A DNA stretch of 64,000 bases from positions 124,001 through 188,000 of the forward strand of contig JAPXFQ010000068.1 in the NCBI GenBank assembly GCA_028564705.1. The letters are read 5' to 3'. The position numbers were made by a program, and so were the translations under genes. Source of the DNA: Apricaphanius iberus. Taxonomy: Eukaryota; Chordata; Actinopteri; Cyprinodontiformes; Aphaniidae. Of this stretch, positions 33,093 to 44,274 are shown one piece after another; within the stretch, counting starts at the first letter, position 1; each line of letters starts with the position of its first letter. The notes beneath the pieces are model-generated. The model was not told the origin of the DNA, did not search any database, and saw nothing but the letters and a program-made list of their open reading frames with translations.

Positions 33093-36000
33093 ATCACTCC
33101 TCTGTACTCTCCTTCAGGGTTAGTGTTTAAAACTTAAGATCTAAAACCTGTAAAGCATTTGAAAATGCAAAAAAATGTCAAACCCAAGAACTTTTATCAG
33201 TTTAAAACATGAAGTCTTTCATATGATACCACAACAAGACTTCCAGATTAAAATTCAAAACACAACCTGTTAAAATACCTTTTTAACCTTAACTCCCATT
33301 ACTCAAAAAATATAAATCTGTTAATTATAAATTCACCCTCTTTTGGCATTATCCAAAAAATTTATTTTAACAATTCCCAAAAACTACTAAATTCAAAACC
33401 CAAAAATGTAATAGTAGGTATAAGAATGTCTTAAATGTGAAGAGATAATTAAATCTGACTTGATATATGTTAATACTGTGGAAGAAGCTTAGAAAACCCA
33501 TGAACATAGACATTATTACTATGTTATATTCTGAAATAAATCAAACTTAAAGTGGGAAGAACCCTGTGAAACAGAAAAAAAATAGTTAGAAGTAACATTT
33601 TTGTTCTTTTAAAAGTTCATATCTTCTCTTCCGCACCACTGGCATTCCGTCCAAGGCTGCTGGGAGCTGCATTCAGTAAATGTCTATAAAGGAACTGTCT
33701 TTTCCAAATGAAATCATAATCAGATGATTACAATAATAATCCCTCTTTAATGGTAAATTACTCCCGTAATTGACCATTTCCCAAACACAGCCAATTCATT
33801 TAGGTGCAGGAAGATGCGATCTGATGCCATTAAGAAAACCTGGTATGGAATCAAATGATTAATTTAACATTTTCGCATTGTTTCTGAATTCTTCCTTACA
33901 GCTGAAAAAACCCATAACATGTGTCATATTAGTCAGAAATATATCCCATAAAATACGCAAAAACTAACCTAGTTAGCCTGAGTTTTTCCCACTTTAGCTG
34001 TCAGACCCTGTGAATTTTCCAAGTATAAATTAACAAAACTAAACCTATAAATTTAAAGTATCCAATTATCTTCAAATTCACCAAACCTGGGCACGGGAAC
34101 AGAACCATGTTTTCCCATCCAGCACTCGACAGGCCTGCTCCTAATGGGGCAGCAGCTTTGTGCCTCTCCCCACTTCCTCAGGTGCTTGCTGTGGATAAAG
34201 CCAAGAACGTTTGTTAATCCCAGCAAATTGTCTCCTGCATTATTGTCGAAAGGCAGTTATGACAAGACATTCCACAGATAAGCAGACCAGACGTTCCATC
34301 CAGCCTCAACACAAAGCACCGAGCTTCCTTGCAGCCATTGGAGTGCGTCAACAGTGGACAAACAGCCATTCACGTCCCATGCCCTAATTTGGCAAATCAA
34401 TATAATCTTATTTAGTTTTACCAAACATGTCCAGACAAGTAGATCTATGGTCTGATCACAAATACAATCAAAAGTATAGAAAAACGCAGGTTAACCTCTA
34501 TCAGTCAGTCTTACCCACTCTGCAAATTCTTTCATCACCCCCATAACTTCTTTCCTGTGATGATCCTCCCAGCAATGATAAGCACCCACTCAGTCTCTTA
34601 ATCTCTCAATCACTTAAGTGTACTGGATCTCTATCAAGCTGGCTCAGACAAAAAAAAAAGTTAGTAAAACAAATGCAGAGAAAAAAATAACCCAAAGCAT
34701 AAAAAAAAAATTATGAAAACCAAAAACATGAAACAAAATGACGGAACAACTTTCGTAAAGAATTCTATGAGACTTGCAGGCTTGTTGTGCATACAAAGCC
34801 TGTCTCACTCCTTGCTCCAATTAATGTAATCACAGACTATCAAACCTAAAGTACTTATTTATTAACACAATCCAATCTAAATTCAAAGTAACTTTTGCTT
34901 ATATGATTCCTCTTTAAACAAACACAAAAAGCCAACTGGGCAAGATATTCTGGTTGTAAATAACGAAACAGTTCATACTTCAAGAACATCTGTCAGATTC
35001 TGTGAAGTGAATCAAACATAGTCAAACTGATTTGTGCAACTAAAACTCCTCTTAAATTTTTGTAGGATACATAGTAGTCTAATTCCCCTTAGCAGTAAAA
35101 CAAAAAAAAAATTCAATAAAGGAGGTTCAAGAGATAAGATTTCTCTAAACAAAAACTAGTAGCATTAAAATAAAAAACAAAAAACAGCATTTTTAGAGTA
35201 TCCCAATTATCTCCTTCTATGTCTCAAAGTACAAACACTAAATTTAATTGAAGCTTCTAAACAAATGTCAAAGAAATTACCACTGAATCATGTTTTCTTT
35301 AATCCAGCTTCTCAAATTAACATTTTCCAAAGTTCTTATTAATAAGCAGACCGCAGTTCAGAAATCTGGGTCAGAATCCAAGTCGAAAGAAATATATAAA
35401 GGTTGAGAGAGAAAGAGAAAAAAAAAAAATAAGAAAAAAATAAAGAAAATAAAATCAAAAAAATCTAAATAAATTGTCAGTTACAGAGTCTCCACTAATC
35501 AAATGGTATATTATGCCATTATTCTATGATCAGAACTGTTCTAAAATGTTTTAGGACATGTAAATTTACTCTCAGCATCAAGTAGACTAGCTAACAATTA
35601 ATGAATAACATCTGAAAGATTAATCTTAAACTTTAAAACTAAAACCAATTCTTATTTGTCAAAACAAAATTTGCATTCAAATATATGGTAAAAAATTATT
35701 TCAATGTAGCTGCTCCAATCACATTTTGCTTCTACACGATCAGAATAAATGAATTAGAATTTACTTCTTACTTCTAAATTAAACCATCATTTCGATCACC
35801 GCTGATATTCATTACTTGTTCTTCAACAAATCTACCAAAGAATTTAGTTGTTACTTTCAATCCTTAGACCAATTCCAAATTTATCCCCAGCCTGTTTAAA
35901 AACAAACTGATGCCTTAAAGAGGACTCTGTGTTTTAATGTTTTCGGGTTTTTTTCTTTCAAACTCAAACATTCAAATCCCACTAGTTTAGAAAATATCAC

Positions 36001-38648
36001 TATGATAAGTATTGTTTTGCATGGTAAAAACATTCAATTTGTAACGGAATTGAAATATGCTGGGTTACTCCTTGAACCCCAGTTGAAATTTGATAAATCC
36101 AATAAGCATTTAGTGTCCACAAAATCCTTAAGAATGTTCAATTGTGTAAATAATTTAACAGCAGTCTCCTTTAGGTCATTCATTCAGAGACTAAGCTATA
36201 TTTCTAAAGTCTATAGAGCCATCAGAAATAAGCCAAACATAATTTTAGCATAAATGATACTTATTTGAATCACAGAAAGAATTCATAAACTGTTCGTGGT
36301 CTCAGATAAGAATATATGCAGTTCTGAAAAGTTTTACTCATTCTCTGTACCATTAAACACGGTGCTTATTAAAATAATTTAAACCAGTTTGTTGATTTCC
36401 AATTAACACCGTTTGCTTTTCATTCTTATAATTACTGCTCATAGCTTTATCTTTATTTAGGCCAACTTAATCAAATCCTGCTTAGATCAATCAAAAAGCA
36501 ACAAATCCACCTAATTAAAGATTCAAAAAATGCAACTTTTATTTTGACTATAAACTCCCCTCTTTTTAATTTTAAAGATGAAATCAAAAATTAAAACTTC
36601 ACCAAGTCAGAATCGACGCATGAATAACTGTTCTTAGTCATTTGCGTTTAATTGTAACATGCATCATTATCCCAATAAATGTACATGCTCTCCTCATGTG
36701 ATAAATTGAGCCTTCTCTGGCAAAACCAGTTAACTAAATTCAGCATGTACTTCTTAATCTTTTAATCTCCGTATTGTAACAGTTCAGTTAAATGTGAAAC
36801 ACATTAAATTGCACTTCGTAGAAAATGTGCTAAAACATTGCCGAAGGGAGTCCAAACGAGTAGCAAACAAAATTTATCTGAGCAGTTCTCTGAGGCCGTT
36901 TTCTAACAAACGTCCAGTCATATCATAAAATATTACATCCTAATTAACCAGAAAAATTTAACAAAATCCAAATTCTTTTAAGTCTTAACAAGGCAATCGT
37001 CTGCAGGAGTCTGTAATCACTTTCTATCCAAAATCAACTTCTAGCTTACAACACACATAACATACAGTTATTTTTAACCACAAAACACATTGACACACAA
37101 AAGCAAAAATGCTAGCATAGCACAGCAGCCTACAGCAACGTGCTACCGTTTACCCTCTTTGTCCAACGAAACCTAAAACAGTACAAAACGTACGGCGAAA
37201 ACACTCAAGAAAATCGCAACACACACTTTAGAAAATTACATACCGCAATGCCAGGTCTTAATCCGCTTAATTTATAGCACTTTACCAAACTTTAATTCGG
37301 CACAAACAAAACAATCTCCTGTTCGTCCAACACGGACTGAAACACATGTTCCCAAACAGCCGTCCCGCACAGAAAACACCGAATCTACAACGTCCGTTAC
37401 AGCCCAAAACCATTAACAAAAAACACAACATTATAAGCGGTGACTTTTAGACCTTCCAAAATCATTCTATTGCGGAGGTTTACATCAATTATTAAATTAT
37501 TTTATCGCGGAGTTTTACACCAATCTGTCACAATTTTCGTAGTCTGTTCTGAGAAATTTCCCGGCGCCGGCCTCCAGAAAACCACTCAAAAGACTCGAAC
37601 AGATGGCAGAAAACCGCCTATTACCACTAATTTATTTATCAAAACATATAGTCAAAGCTGTTGTATGTTAGCCGTGCTATTAAGCAGAAAATCCCGCAGA
37701 ATTCGCTCCGCCATCTCACCACCTAGCTTGGGCGTCCGCTCTGATGGCCTGTTGTAAATGTTCACAGCTAATTCTTATAGATTTTTTAATTTCAGTTATC
37801 CATCATATTTAGTTATATATTTATTTATCTATTTTAATGATTTTATTATACCCGAGTTCATTATTTATACTATAACATTTTAACACAAACGCAACATCTC
37901 CAGCACGTCTCGCAAAGCGCCTGCGTAAAAAACCATCTCACACACACACATACGCACACACATACACAGGCGCATGCGCATCACACACCAGGTCGTCACC
38001 TCAAAACATCAAATACAGTACTTTTACAATATTATCAAACACTGACCTCAATCGTACACACCAAAAGCCGGACCATCAAACACAATCCAATTCACGTGGC
38101 TCAATCGTGCGTTTGGAAGATACGCCGGCTTCAACAAGGGAATCCGTACAGATTAACAGAGGGCTCCCCGGCCCTACCGTCAACTTCTCCGTTTGCCAGC
38201 CTTGAAGTCGAGAGGCCAATTCTCAAGCCCCGATCCGCACTTTGGTCGGCCCCGATTTTGAGTCGTTGAAGGGACCGCTCCATCCAGTCCATCTGCTCCA
38301 TTGTCCCTCTGTATTCTCCGGAGAAAAACCACCCCCCTGGACGCGCAGAGTAACAAACTCCATCTCCCAGCAGGCACCGGTGTTTCTCTGCGGAGCGCAA
38401 AGAAGGTCGCAATCATGCGCAGAACAGAGAGAAAGACAAAAACAGCAGCTTCAACTACGGGGCCCGCAACAGTTAATCTGCCCAAAACAAAAAAAACATA
38501 TTTAACTTGCATGACAACATTTACCCAATGTTAGATTAACCAATCAACAGAATTAAAAACTACGCAACTCTGCGCAAATTGTCAATAGAGCAAATACATG
38601 TCCATTAATTAATTTAAAAAATAACTGGATCTTGGTCCAAACTCTGCA
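33093..38648. other. Non-coding interior of the LTR element
   Basis: About 5.5 kb, AT-rich, with A-runs on the plus strand and no long frame. Near the primer site, 38120-38512 is more GC-rich and open for 93-110 codons on the minus strand in two overlapping phases. It may be the leader or packaging region or a gag remnant, but no motif supports this. A LINE-derived piece is at 36000-36260. Confidence 0.6.
36002..36253 (+). pseudogene. LINE reverse transcriptase fragment inside the LTR element
   Basis: An 83-codon plus-strand frame contains FVTELKYAGLLLEPQLKFDK and, after it, SLRMFNCVNNLTAVS. It resembles the thumb-side region of LINE reverse transcriptases (pattern: ELKYLGVxLDxxLKFDKH, then K-x-x-LR-x-F-x-x-VRNxL). 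It is oriented opposite to the LTR element and lacks the catalytic core. It is either an insertion or sequence captured during retrotransposition. Confidence 0.6.
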
Positions 38649-38665
38649 CACGTTCGGGGTCACCA
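38649..38665 (-). other. Primer binding site, tRNA-Trp-like
   Basis: On the minus strand, TGGTGACCCCGAACGTG lies two bases from the LTR. It matches the complement of the 3' end of vertebrate tRNA-Trp (TGGTGACCCCGACGTG) except for one extra A. Position and sequence together fix the orientation of the element. Confidence 0.8.
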
Positions 38666-38667
38666 TT

Positions 38668-39266
38668 TGTAGAATTAAATTTTTGTAAAAAAATAATTCA
38701 GTGCATGTTCAAGCAGAAACAAAATGGAGCCAATTTTCAGTTCTCAGTTTTATTTTAAACAGATTAACAGACATGCAGTTTTACAGAGAAACATGCCCAT
38801 TTTCTCTGGGCCAGATAAAGACATCTGACCACGAATGGTTTCATGCCATAACTTTTATAGACATCCAAAAACTTCCCAAGATCTGGGCGTCTCTTCTCCT
38901 CGGAATCTGCTCCAATCAGAACGTTTTTAAAAAGTGTCTTGACATCGACTGGTCCGTCCAGAATTATGCATTCATAAGATGGAAGTGTCCTCCTCCTGGG
39001 TCCAAGTCAAAAGTTCATTCTGAGTTTTATGGTTTTATGGTCCTCTCAAGCAAACATCCTAGTTTTATGGCCTTGGCTCCTAATCTACAGACATCCTGGT
39101 TTTACAGCATGCAGTAAATTACCCAAGAGTTTTATTGCTTAAAAGCTTACCCCAATTAAAATACTGGTAAGAATGTGTTTTACAACCATGAATCATATAA
39201 AACAGACTTTTACCTCTGAATGCTTAACTGTATATAAAAATAGCCCCAAAAAAGTAAAATACAACA
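38668..39266 (-). repeat. 5' LTR (minus-strand element)
   Basis: 599 bp, 5' TGTTGTATTTTACTTTTTTG to 3' AATTCTACA on the minus strand. It matches the other LTR, with about 20 differences in its 3' half (on the minus strand, near the primer site) and only about 2 in its 5' half. A 138-codon plus-strand frame through it is a chance frame. Confidence 0.92.
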
Positions 39267-39270
39267 AAGG

Positions 39271-39661
39271 CTATCACTCCATTTTGCAACGCCATGCCAT
39301 ACCCAGTGGACAGCGCTTGATTGGAGCCAATTTCATCCTACAACAGGACAATGACCCAAAACACACCTCGAAATTGTGCAAGAACTATTTAGAGAAGAAG
39401 CAGGCAGCTGGTATTCTATCGGTAATGGAGTGGCCAGCGCAGTCACCAGATTTGAACCCCGTTGAGCTGTTGTGGGAGCAGCTTGACCGTATGGTACGCA
39501 AGAAGTGCCCATCCAACCAATCCAAATTGTGGGAGCTGCTTCTAGAAGCGTGGGGTGCAATTTCTCCAGATTACCTCAACAAATTAACAGCTAGAATGCC
39601 AAAGGTCTGCAATGCTGTAATTGCTGCAAATGGAGGATTCTTTGATGAAAGCAAAGTTTGA
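39271..39661 (+). pseudogene. DD38E transposase, C-terminal part
   Basis: The frame resumes at the third base of codon 218, just after the AAGG duplication, and runs to a stop at 39659-39661. The full protein would be about 347 residues. The second catalytic Asp is in LQQDNDPKHTS (39347-39349, residue 244). The Glu is in LNPVELLWEQ (39464-39466, residue 283), 38 residues later. Compared with DD34E relatives, the extra residues lie in KKQAAGILSVMEW. No other damage is seen. A longer frame beginning at 39173 is an artefact that reads out of the LTR. Confidence 0.9.
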
Positions 39662-40039
39662 TGTAAAAACAATCTTATTTCAAATAAAAATCATTATTTC
39701 TAACCTTGTCAATGTCTTGACTCTATTTTTTATTCATTTCACAATGTATGGTGGTGAATAAGTGTGACTTTTCATGGAAAACACAAAATTGTTTGGGTGA
39801 CCCCAAACTTTTGAACGGTAGTGTATATATATATATATATATTATACAAATGTATTATCTAAAATAAAAAAAATTATGAAAAATATTTCAAAAAATGGGC
39901 GTTGCATTTGAAATGATTTCAGTTTTTAATACTTTCATTGTCACATTATATTTTTATTCAATATTTATTCATGCTGATATTTATTTCATAATGTTGTATT
40001 CATTTTTAATTTTGAACACTTTGGCGTTCCATAAGAAAA

Positions 40040-40256
40040 TGGTATAATTTTTGTCTTGTCTTACAATGTTGGTTTTGATTGACCACAGTTCACAAATGCA
40101 TAGAAACAGAGATACGTCAGAGCAAAGTCTGTGACGTTTCCCTTTGAAAAAAATAAAATAATAATAGACCTCCATATTTTGGTATAGCAAGTAGAGTCCC
40201 TGCTCCTGCTGTGTCCACTCCTTTATCCAAAGCCAGTATGTTATTTTCTTTCTCCG
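40040..40256. other. Flank between two transposons
   Basis: No feature beyond chance frames; the minus frame at 40117-40386 reads into the neighbouring MITE and C-tract. Confidence 0.4.
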
Positions 40257-40260
40257 TTAA

Positions 40261-41040
40261 AGGCGCATTCCGGATTATTTCATAGAGTGACTTTTTTTTA
40301 ATCCAATGTATGAATGCCCCTCTCAAAACATCCCTTCTCCCACCCCCCCTGCAAGCTACCCCCCACCCCCCCACCCCCCCATACAATTGGGCACACGCAT
40401 CTCATCATTACACAGCATGTCATTATGTACTTTATCAATGAAATATTATATTGATTTGCTTTACTGAATATATCACTGTCTTACCTGTTAGCAGAAATGT
40501 GTCCGAAGCTAGCTAGCTAGCTTAAGATTCGATGGTAACCTATCTCCATGTCGAAAAGCATCTCTGATGTAAATCGAGGGGGGGACACATATCGACATAA
40601 CACCCTACTCAGGTCTCTAAGGCATTTTTCGAGTTTGTCACTGTATTTCCCATTGGTTGTTTTTTTCTGAAGTTGATGTAGCCCTGGAATGGCTTGCTAT
40701 TTAGCAGAAGTTTGCTGTGACTACTTCATGACCGCTCTCTGCCATTATGGGGACTGTAAACAGATAAAGACAACAGGAAGCTGTCTGCGTCGCCTGATCT
40801 CCACAGGTTTGTGTGATGTGCATGCATGTTGATTGACAGGCGACACAGTAGAAACTTGAATTCTATTGGATAAAATAGATTGCAGCTCAGTCTGAATTGC
40901 ATAGGCCTACATGAGAGGAAGGAGGGACTTAAGAAAAATAACAAATGTTGTGGAGCACCAGCCTTTTATCATAATACTGAACCCATAATGATTTTTAAGA
41001 TATATAAAACTTACATAAATAAATTCTCCGGAATGCAGCT
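40261..41040. mobile_element. MITE, 780 bp, flanked by TTAA
   Basis: The left end AGGCGCATTCCGGATT (40261) and the right end, reverse complement AGCTGCATTCCGGAGAA, are inverted repeats. TTAA borders both sides (40257-40260 and 41041-41044). This fits a piggyBac-type or TAA-type insertion. The interior is non-coding and contains a C-rich tract (40337-40381) and AGCTAGCTAGCTAGC (about 40507). Confidence 0.75.
40337..40381 (-). repeat. C-rich tract, possible G-quadruplex on the minus strand
   Basis: The plus strand holds runs CCCCCCC, CCCCCC, CCCCCCC and CCCCCCC separated by A, CTGCAAGCTA or short spacers. On the minus strand this gives at least four G-runs of six or more with 1-10 base loops. 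Confidence 0.85.
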
Positions 41041-41049
41041 TTAAAACTA

Positions 41050-42465
41050 GTCCACAAACTATTGCTAGTGCCATCCTTGGCATCCATATTTATTTAGTCC
41101 ATTGACTTTAGTAACATTTTATATCCTGATGTTGTGAGATTTCTTGTCTTAACTTGGAATGTTTGTGAGAAAAATTGGTCTGTACTTGGTGTCTCGTCGT
41201 TGCCGTGTGGCTGCATGCCAGTTTGCGTCCAAAAGAGGGTTATCTGGGATTTTCTATCTACACATGTAGTCTAACATTTTTGCGACAATTTTAAAATCCT
41301 GCCGTGTAAAACCGGCCCTGGTATACAGCCTATAAACATCACACTAACTCCTCTACCTCTCATTTTTCTCAATTTTGTGGGCTATACTTCTTTGCTTGTT
41401 TGTTCTCTGAATCATTTTATAGCACTGTAATTGGACTAAATGAGTTCATGGAACATTTTGAACTAGATGTGACTCCTAAAAGTCCAAATATACAAAGGAA
41501 ACTGAATTCTACAGTCCCAGAGAAGTAAATATTTAGCATATCTGTGTTTATGGATCTATGGTCAAGATCCATGATCAAGGTCTGTTTCGCATATACATGA
41601 CTTCTGTAGTGAAAAATTCCAATAGACAGTGGAACGAAAATCCATTTTTATGCATAGAGTTTTTGTCTTTGTGTAGTGTTTGGTTAAATTCAGTGCACAT
41701 CTGTCTCCAATCCTCTGGGACGTTCAGTTAGTCTTTATTATTCTACCTATGTTCTGAGATTGTGTTGTATAAAAGTGTGCCAGTCATTACTGCCTCTGCA
41801 CTTCTCTGAAATTTGACTCATTGGGCCTGTTTCATGACTTTATATCAGGCAGGAAAATGTTACATAAGTGCTTTAACACACACAAAAAACGTATTAATGA
41901 TAACCTAAACATGCTTGTTAACTAGTCATTTATCACATCCTTGCTTGCCATGTTGTAGGGAAATGTTCTTTTTCATTGTTCCATATTTAGATTCAGTCTT
42001 CACATCTCTGTGTATTGAGAAGTGTGTCTTCTGCAAACTAAATGGGCAAAAACCTGATATACAAATTTCCTACATAAATTAAGTGCTTTAAAAAATATAT
42101 GTACCTTAGACCTCCATTTATACTTGATTCCTGATAATTAAAAAAATTATAATTTCAGACAAGATTATCTGAATTCATAAAAAAGTGTGTTTTATGCAAT
42201 ATTTTCATTTAATTATGAAAAAGAAAGTTATCAAACCCAACTTGCACATATGTTTTAAGAAACCTCTTTGTAAGTTTAATGAAGAGTTGTACCACTCTTG
42301 GCAGCATCACCTGGCATCAAGGGTTTGCTAATAAAGAGGAATTTATGTCACGGTGGGAGAATTCTGTTCCATTCTACTTTCAGAACTTATTTTATGTTGG
42401 ATAGATTACGGGGTGTAGAAGTATAAATGGCCTGTTTTAAGGTCAGATTCTAACTGAGATTTAAA
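41050..42465. other. Non-coding DNA, no gene seen
   Basis: AT-rich, no frame of note, no assignable repeat. Confidence 0.45.
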
Positions 42466-42470
42466 GAGAG

Positions 42471-42545
42471 TTTGTTTTTTGGAACCTGGACCTTATTTAT
42501 AGCACGCATTACTGTGTTAGCCTACTCACCCTAAAGGAGTTGGTT
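42471..42545 (+). repeat. Fragment of the 54.6-57.0-kb MITE family
   Basis: TTTTTTGGAACCTGGACCTTATTTATAGCA, with TACTCACCC and AGTTGG after it, follows the terminal region of the palindromic MITE at 54643-57049 (CTGGACCTTATTTTTAGCAT, TTACTCACCCA, AAGTTTGG). The opposite end is absent. Confidence 0.55.
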
Positions 42546-42549
42546 AGAA

Positions 42550-43215
42550 CTTTCTTCCACAAAAATAATCATGCTTTGCACTTGCACATTTCCAAATTGT
42601 ACAACCCAAAATGACCAAGTGACTAAGACCGTTGTAGACCACAGAGTAAAAGTCCTGCTCAGACTAAAACTGCCATTGGGCACTGCGGTGACGTTAGTGA
42701 AATCTGCGTTTGTTTTAAGTTGGACTAATAAGTTGGAACAGACAGTGGGATGTGCTGCGATGCACTGCACCACATTTCTGGTAGAGCAATTTGCAGGATA
42801 TCAAAGCCCGAGTGTAACCAAAGTTGCAAAGATTCAGCAGGTGTACATGGACAAAACACAATAATAATGCTTTGCAAAGTAAAACTTCATCTATAAATTG
42901 ACTGCTGAGAATGAAAATAAAAAAATCAAAATTAAAACTGCAGTATGGACTTTTTTGTCGTTTTGAGACTGCTGCTTTTTACTTTTAATATTACAAGGAA
43001 AAGAAAATATTTGCCTTCTCAGATCATTATTTTAGACATTTATGTTTTGTCCAGTTTGACTTAAAAAGTTTACTATTCTCAATGCTAGAACATTTTCTAA
43101 GTCTGAAGAGTAATTGTTTCTATTATTAATTAACTTCCAGAGATAACCAAGCAACATTTAAAAGAGATGCATTGGCAACAAAGAAAATGTGCAAGATGAA
43201 TACCAGGTTCTATTC
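42550..43215. other. Non-coding DNA, no gene seen
   Basis: The overlapping plus frame (42571-42864) and minus frame (42531-42773) cannot both be real and neither shows a domain. Confidence 0.4.
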
Positions 43216-43224
43216 AGGGTTAGC

Positions 43225-43530
43225 TTAGGGTTAGACTGTCAGAACCACTAAGAGACTGAAAGCGGTTCATGTTATTTATTGAAATAGAAGCAAAGGACGT
43301 GGCTGGAGGACCAGGCAAGTCGGGTCTGGCAGGAGCTGGACTGACTGGAACAGGAGAGAGCTGGACTGAGGGTTGGCTGATTAGGCAGGTAAGACGACAA
43401 CTGGGAGGGAGTTCAGGGCTGGTGGACCAGATGACTGAACAGGCTGGAGGTGAGTGAGGGCTTCTTATATATGGATCAGAGACCAATCGTTGCAGAGCAG
43501 CAAGGGTGGGCCTGAGTGGCGATGATGATT
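43225..43530 (-). mobile_element. LTR-like repeat with TATA and polyA signals
   Basis: On the minus strand, CCATATATAAGAAGCCCTC (TATA box) is followed by about 170 bp of CCAG-rich sequence and then CAATAAATAACATGAACC. The segment ends in GGTTCTGACAG. TATA, AATAAA and a TGACAG end in this order resemble an LTR. No partner LTR or internal sequence was found, so it may be a solo LTR. Confidence 0.45.
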
Positions 43531-43974
43531 GCCCTACATAGACTCTCAAGAATAAACAGTAAAATGAGGGGCTTGGTAAACAAACTGAAATGTTTCAGAA
43601 GCAGTTTATAAGATTACCTGACAGAGGTGGTTTACCAGGAATTTTTACATAGGTTATTGGACCAAAGCGAAAGCAAAGCCTCAGAGATGTAAATAAAGGA
43701 CAACAATCCCTCCACCAGGGATTGTTTCACCCACAGGACCACATAGTAAGGCAAACTCTAGACACCAAAAGCAATTTAGGATGACATCAAGGAGTGTGGA
43801 CACTTCAGCAATGGGGTAAGTAGATGTAAACACACAGATCGTCTTAACATTGGACACAATGGGAGAAACAGAGCTTACAGTGTCCATAGTCCAAATGCTC
43901 TGGTTTGTGAAACAGTGCACATCAGCAGAGGAGAAGAAAGGGAAGCAGAACACATCTAGAATTCCTGAAGTAAT

Positions 43975-44270
43975 AAACAGGGTTTAGGTACATGAAGCAA
44001 GGTTTAGAGTCAAAATCCAAGTAGCCTAACTTAGTGTAGTCAGGGAACAGGCAGGGACGATGATCAGCTATATAAACAGGAACAAGTGAGTGTGGAACAG
44101 GAGTTTCTAAAGGCAGAACTACAGGTGGTAGGAATCAGCCTTTAGCAGGAGCAGATGGAGCAGAGCAGAGGGGCAGCAGTAAAGGTGGAAAATATAAGCA
44201 GGAGTGGGAGAGGCAGAGTAGAGGAGCAGCATTGAACATGGCGGGAACAGAGAACTCAAGGAGAACAAAA
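43975..44270 (-). repeat. LTR-like or promoter-like repeat fragment
   Basis: The minus strand has a TTTATATAGC box near 44070, a pyrimidine-rich upstream part (CTGCTCC and CTCTGC words) and AATAAACAGGG near 43975. The layout is similar to 43225-43530 but the sequence is not alignable by eye. Confidence 0.3.
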
Positions 44271-44274
44271 TATT

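Larger units (their letters stand above)
32460..39266 (-). mobile_element. LTR retrotransposon without coding capacity (LARD-like)
   Basis: The element is 6,807 bp and sits on the minus strand. Its LTRs of 600 and 599 bp start TGTTG and end CTACA on that strand. It is flanked by AAGG on both sides (32456-32459 and 39267-39270), giving a 4-bp target duplication. Next to the upstream LTR is a tRNA-Trp-like primer site. Next to the downstream LTR is a polypurine tract. The 5.6-kb interior is AT-rich and has no gag, protease, reverse transcriptase or integrase block and no frame above 110 codons. It therefore fits a large non-coding derivative that needs proteins made elsewhere. Confidence 0.88.
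31395..39823 (+). mobile_element. Tc1-like DD38E transposon, split by an LTR element
   Basis: Perfect 27-bp inverted repeats start CACTACCGTTCAAAAGTTTG at 31395 and end at 39823, each bordered by TA. Without the inner insertion the element is about 1.62 kb, the usual Tc1 length. It lies in a TATATA tract and so used a typical TA site. Its one gene codes for a transposase that is open from ATG to stop if the LTR element is ignored. The spacing of the last two catalytic residues is 38, which fits the DD38E group (named Intruder in the literature, from memory) better than classical DD34E Tc1. Confidence 0.9.
30086..40033. mobile_element. Foldback-like DNA element, host of the nest
   Basis: The left arm (30086 to about 30540) begins TATGGAAAGCCAAAGTG. 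The right arm, read inverted from 40033, begins TATGGAACGCCAAAGTG and follows the left arm for about 450 bp, including CAAAATTAAA, AACATTATGAAATAAATATC and CCAATCAG. The right arm is split by the Tc1-like element at 31395-39823. Removing that insertion leaves an element of about 1.5 kb with long inverted arms and a 590-bp centre. The centre (30541-31130) has no usable frame. A clear target duplication was not found. Class is unknown. Confidence 0.8.

Noticed and set aside
38701..39117. 138-codon plus-strand ORF
   Set aside because: It lies wholly inside an LTR of the minus-strand retrotransposon and has no domain; a chance frame.
32460..39266. Endogenous retrovirus with envelope gene
   Set aside because: No gag, pol or env similarity and no long frames in the interior; only LTRs, primer site and polypurine tract are supported.
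42531..42864. Overlapping plus and minus ORFs near 100 codons
   Set aside because: Mutually exclusive and without motifs.
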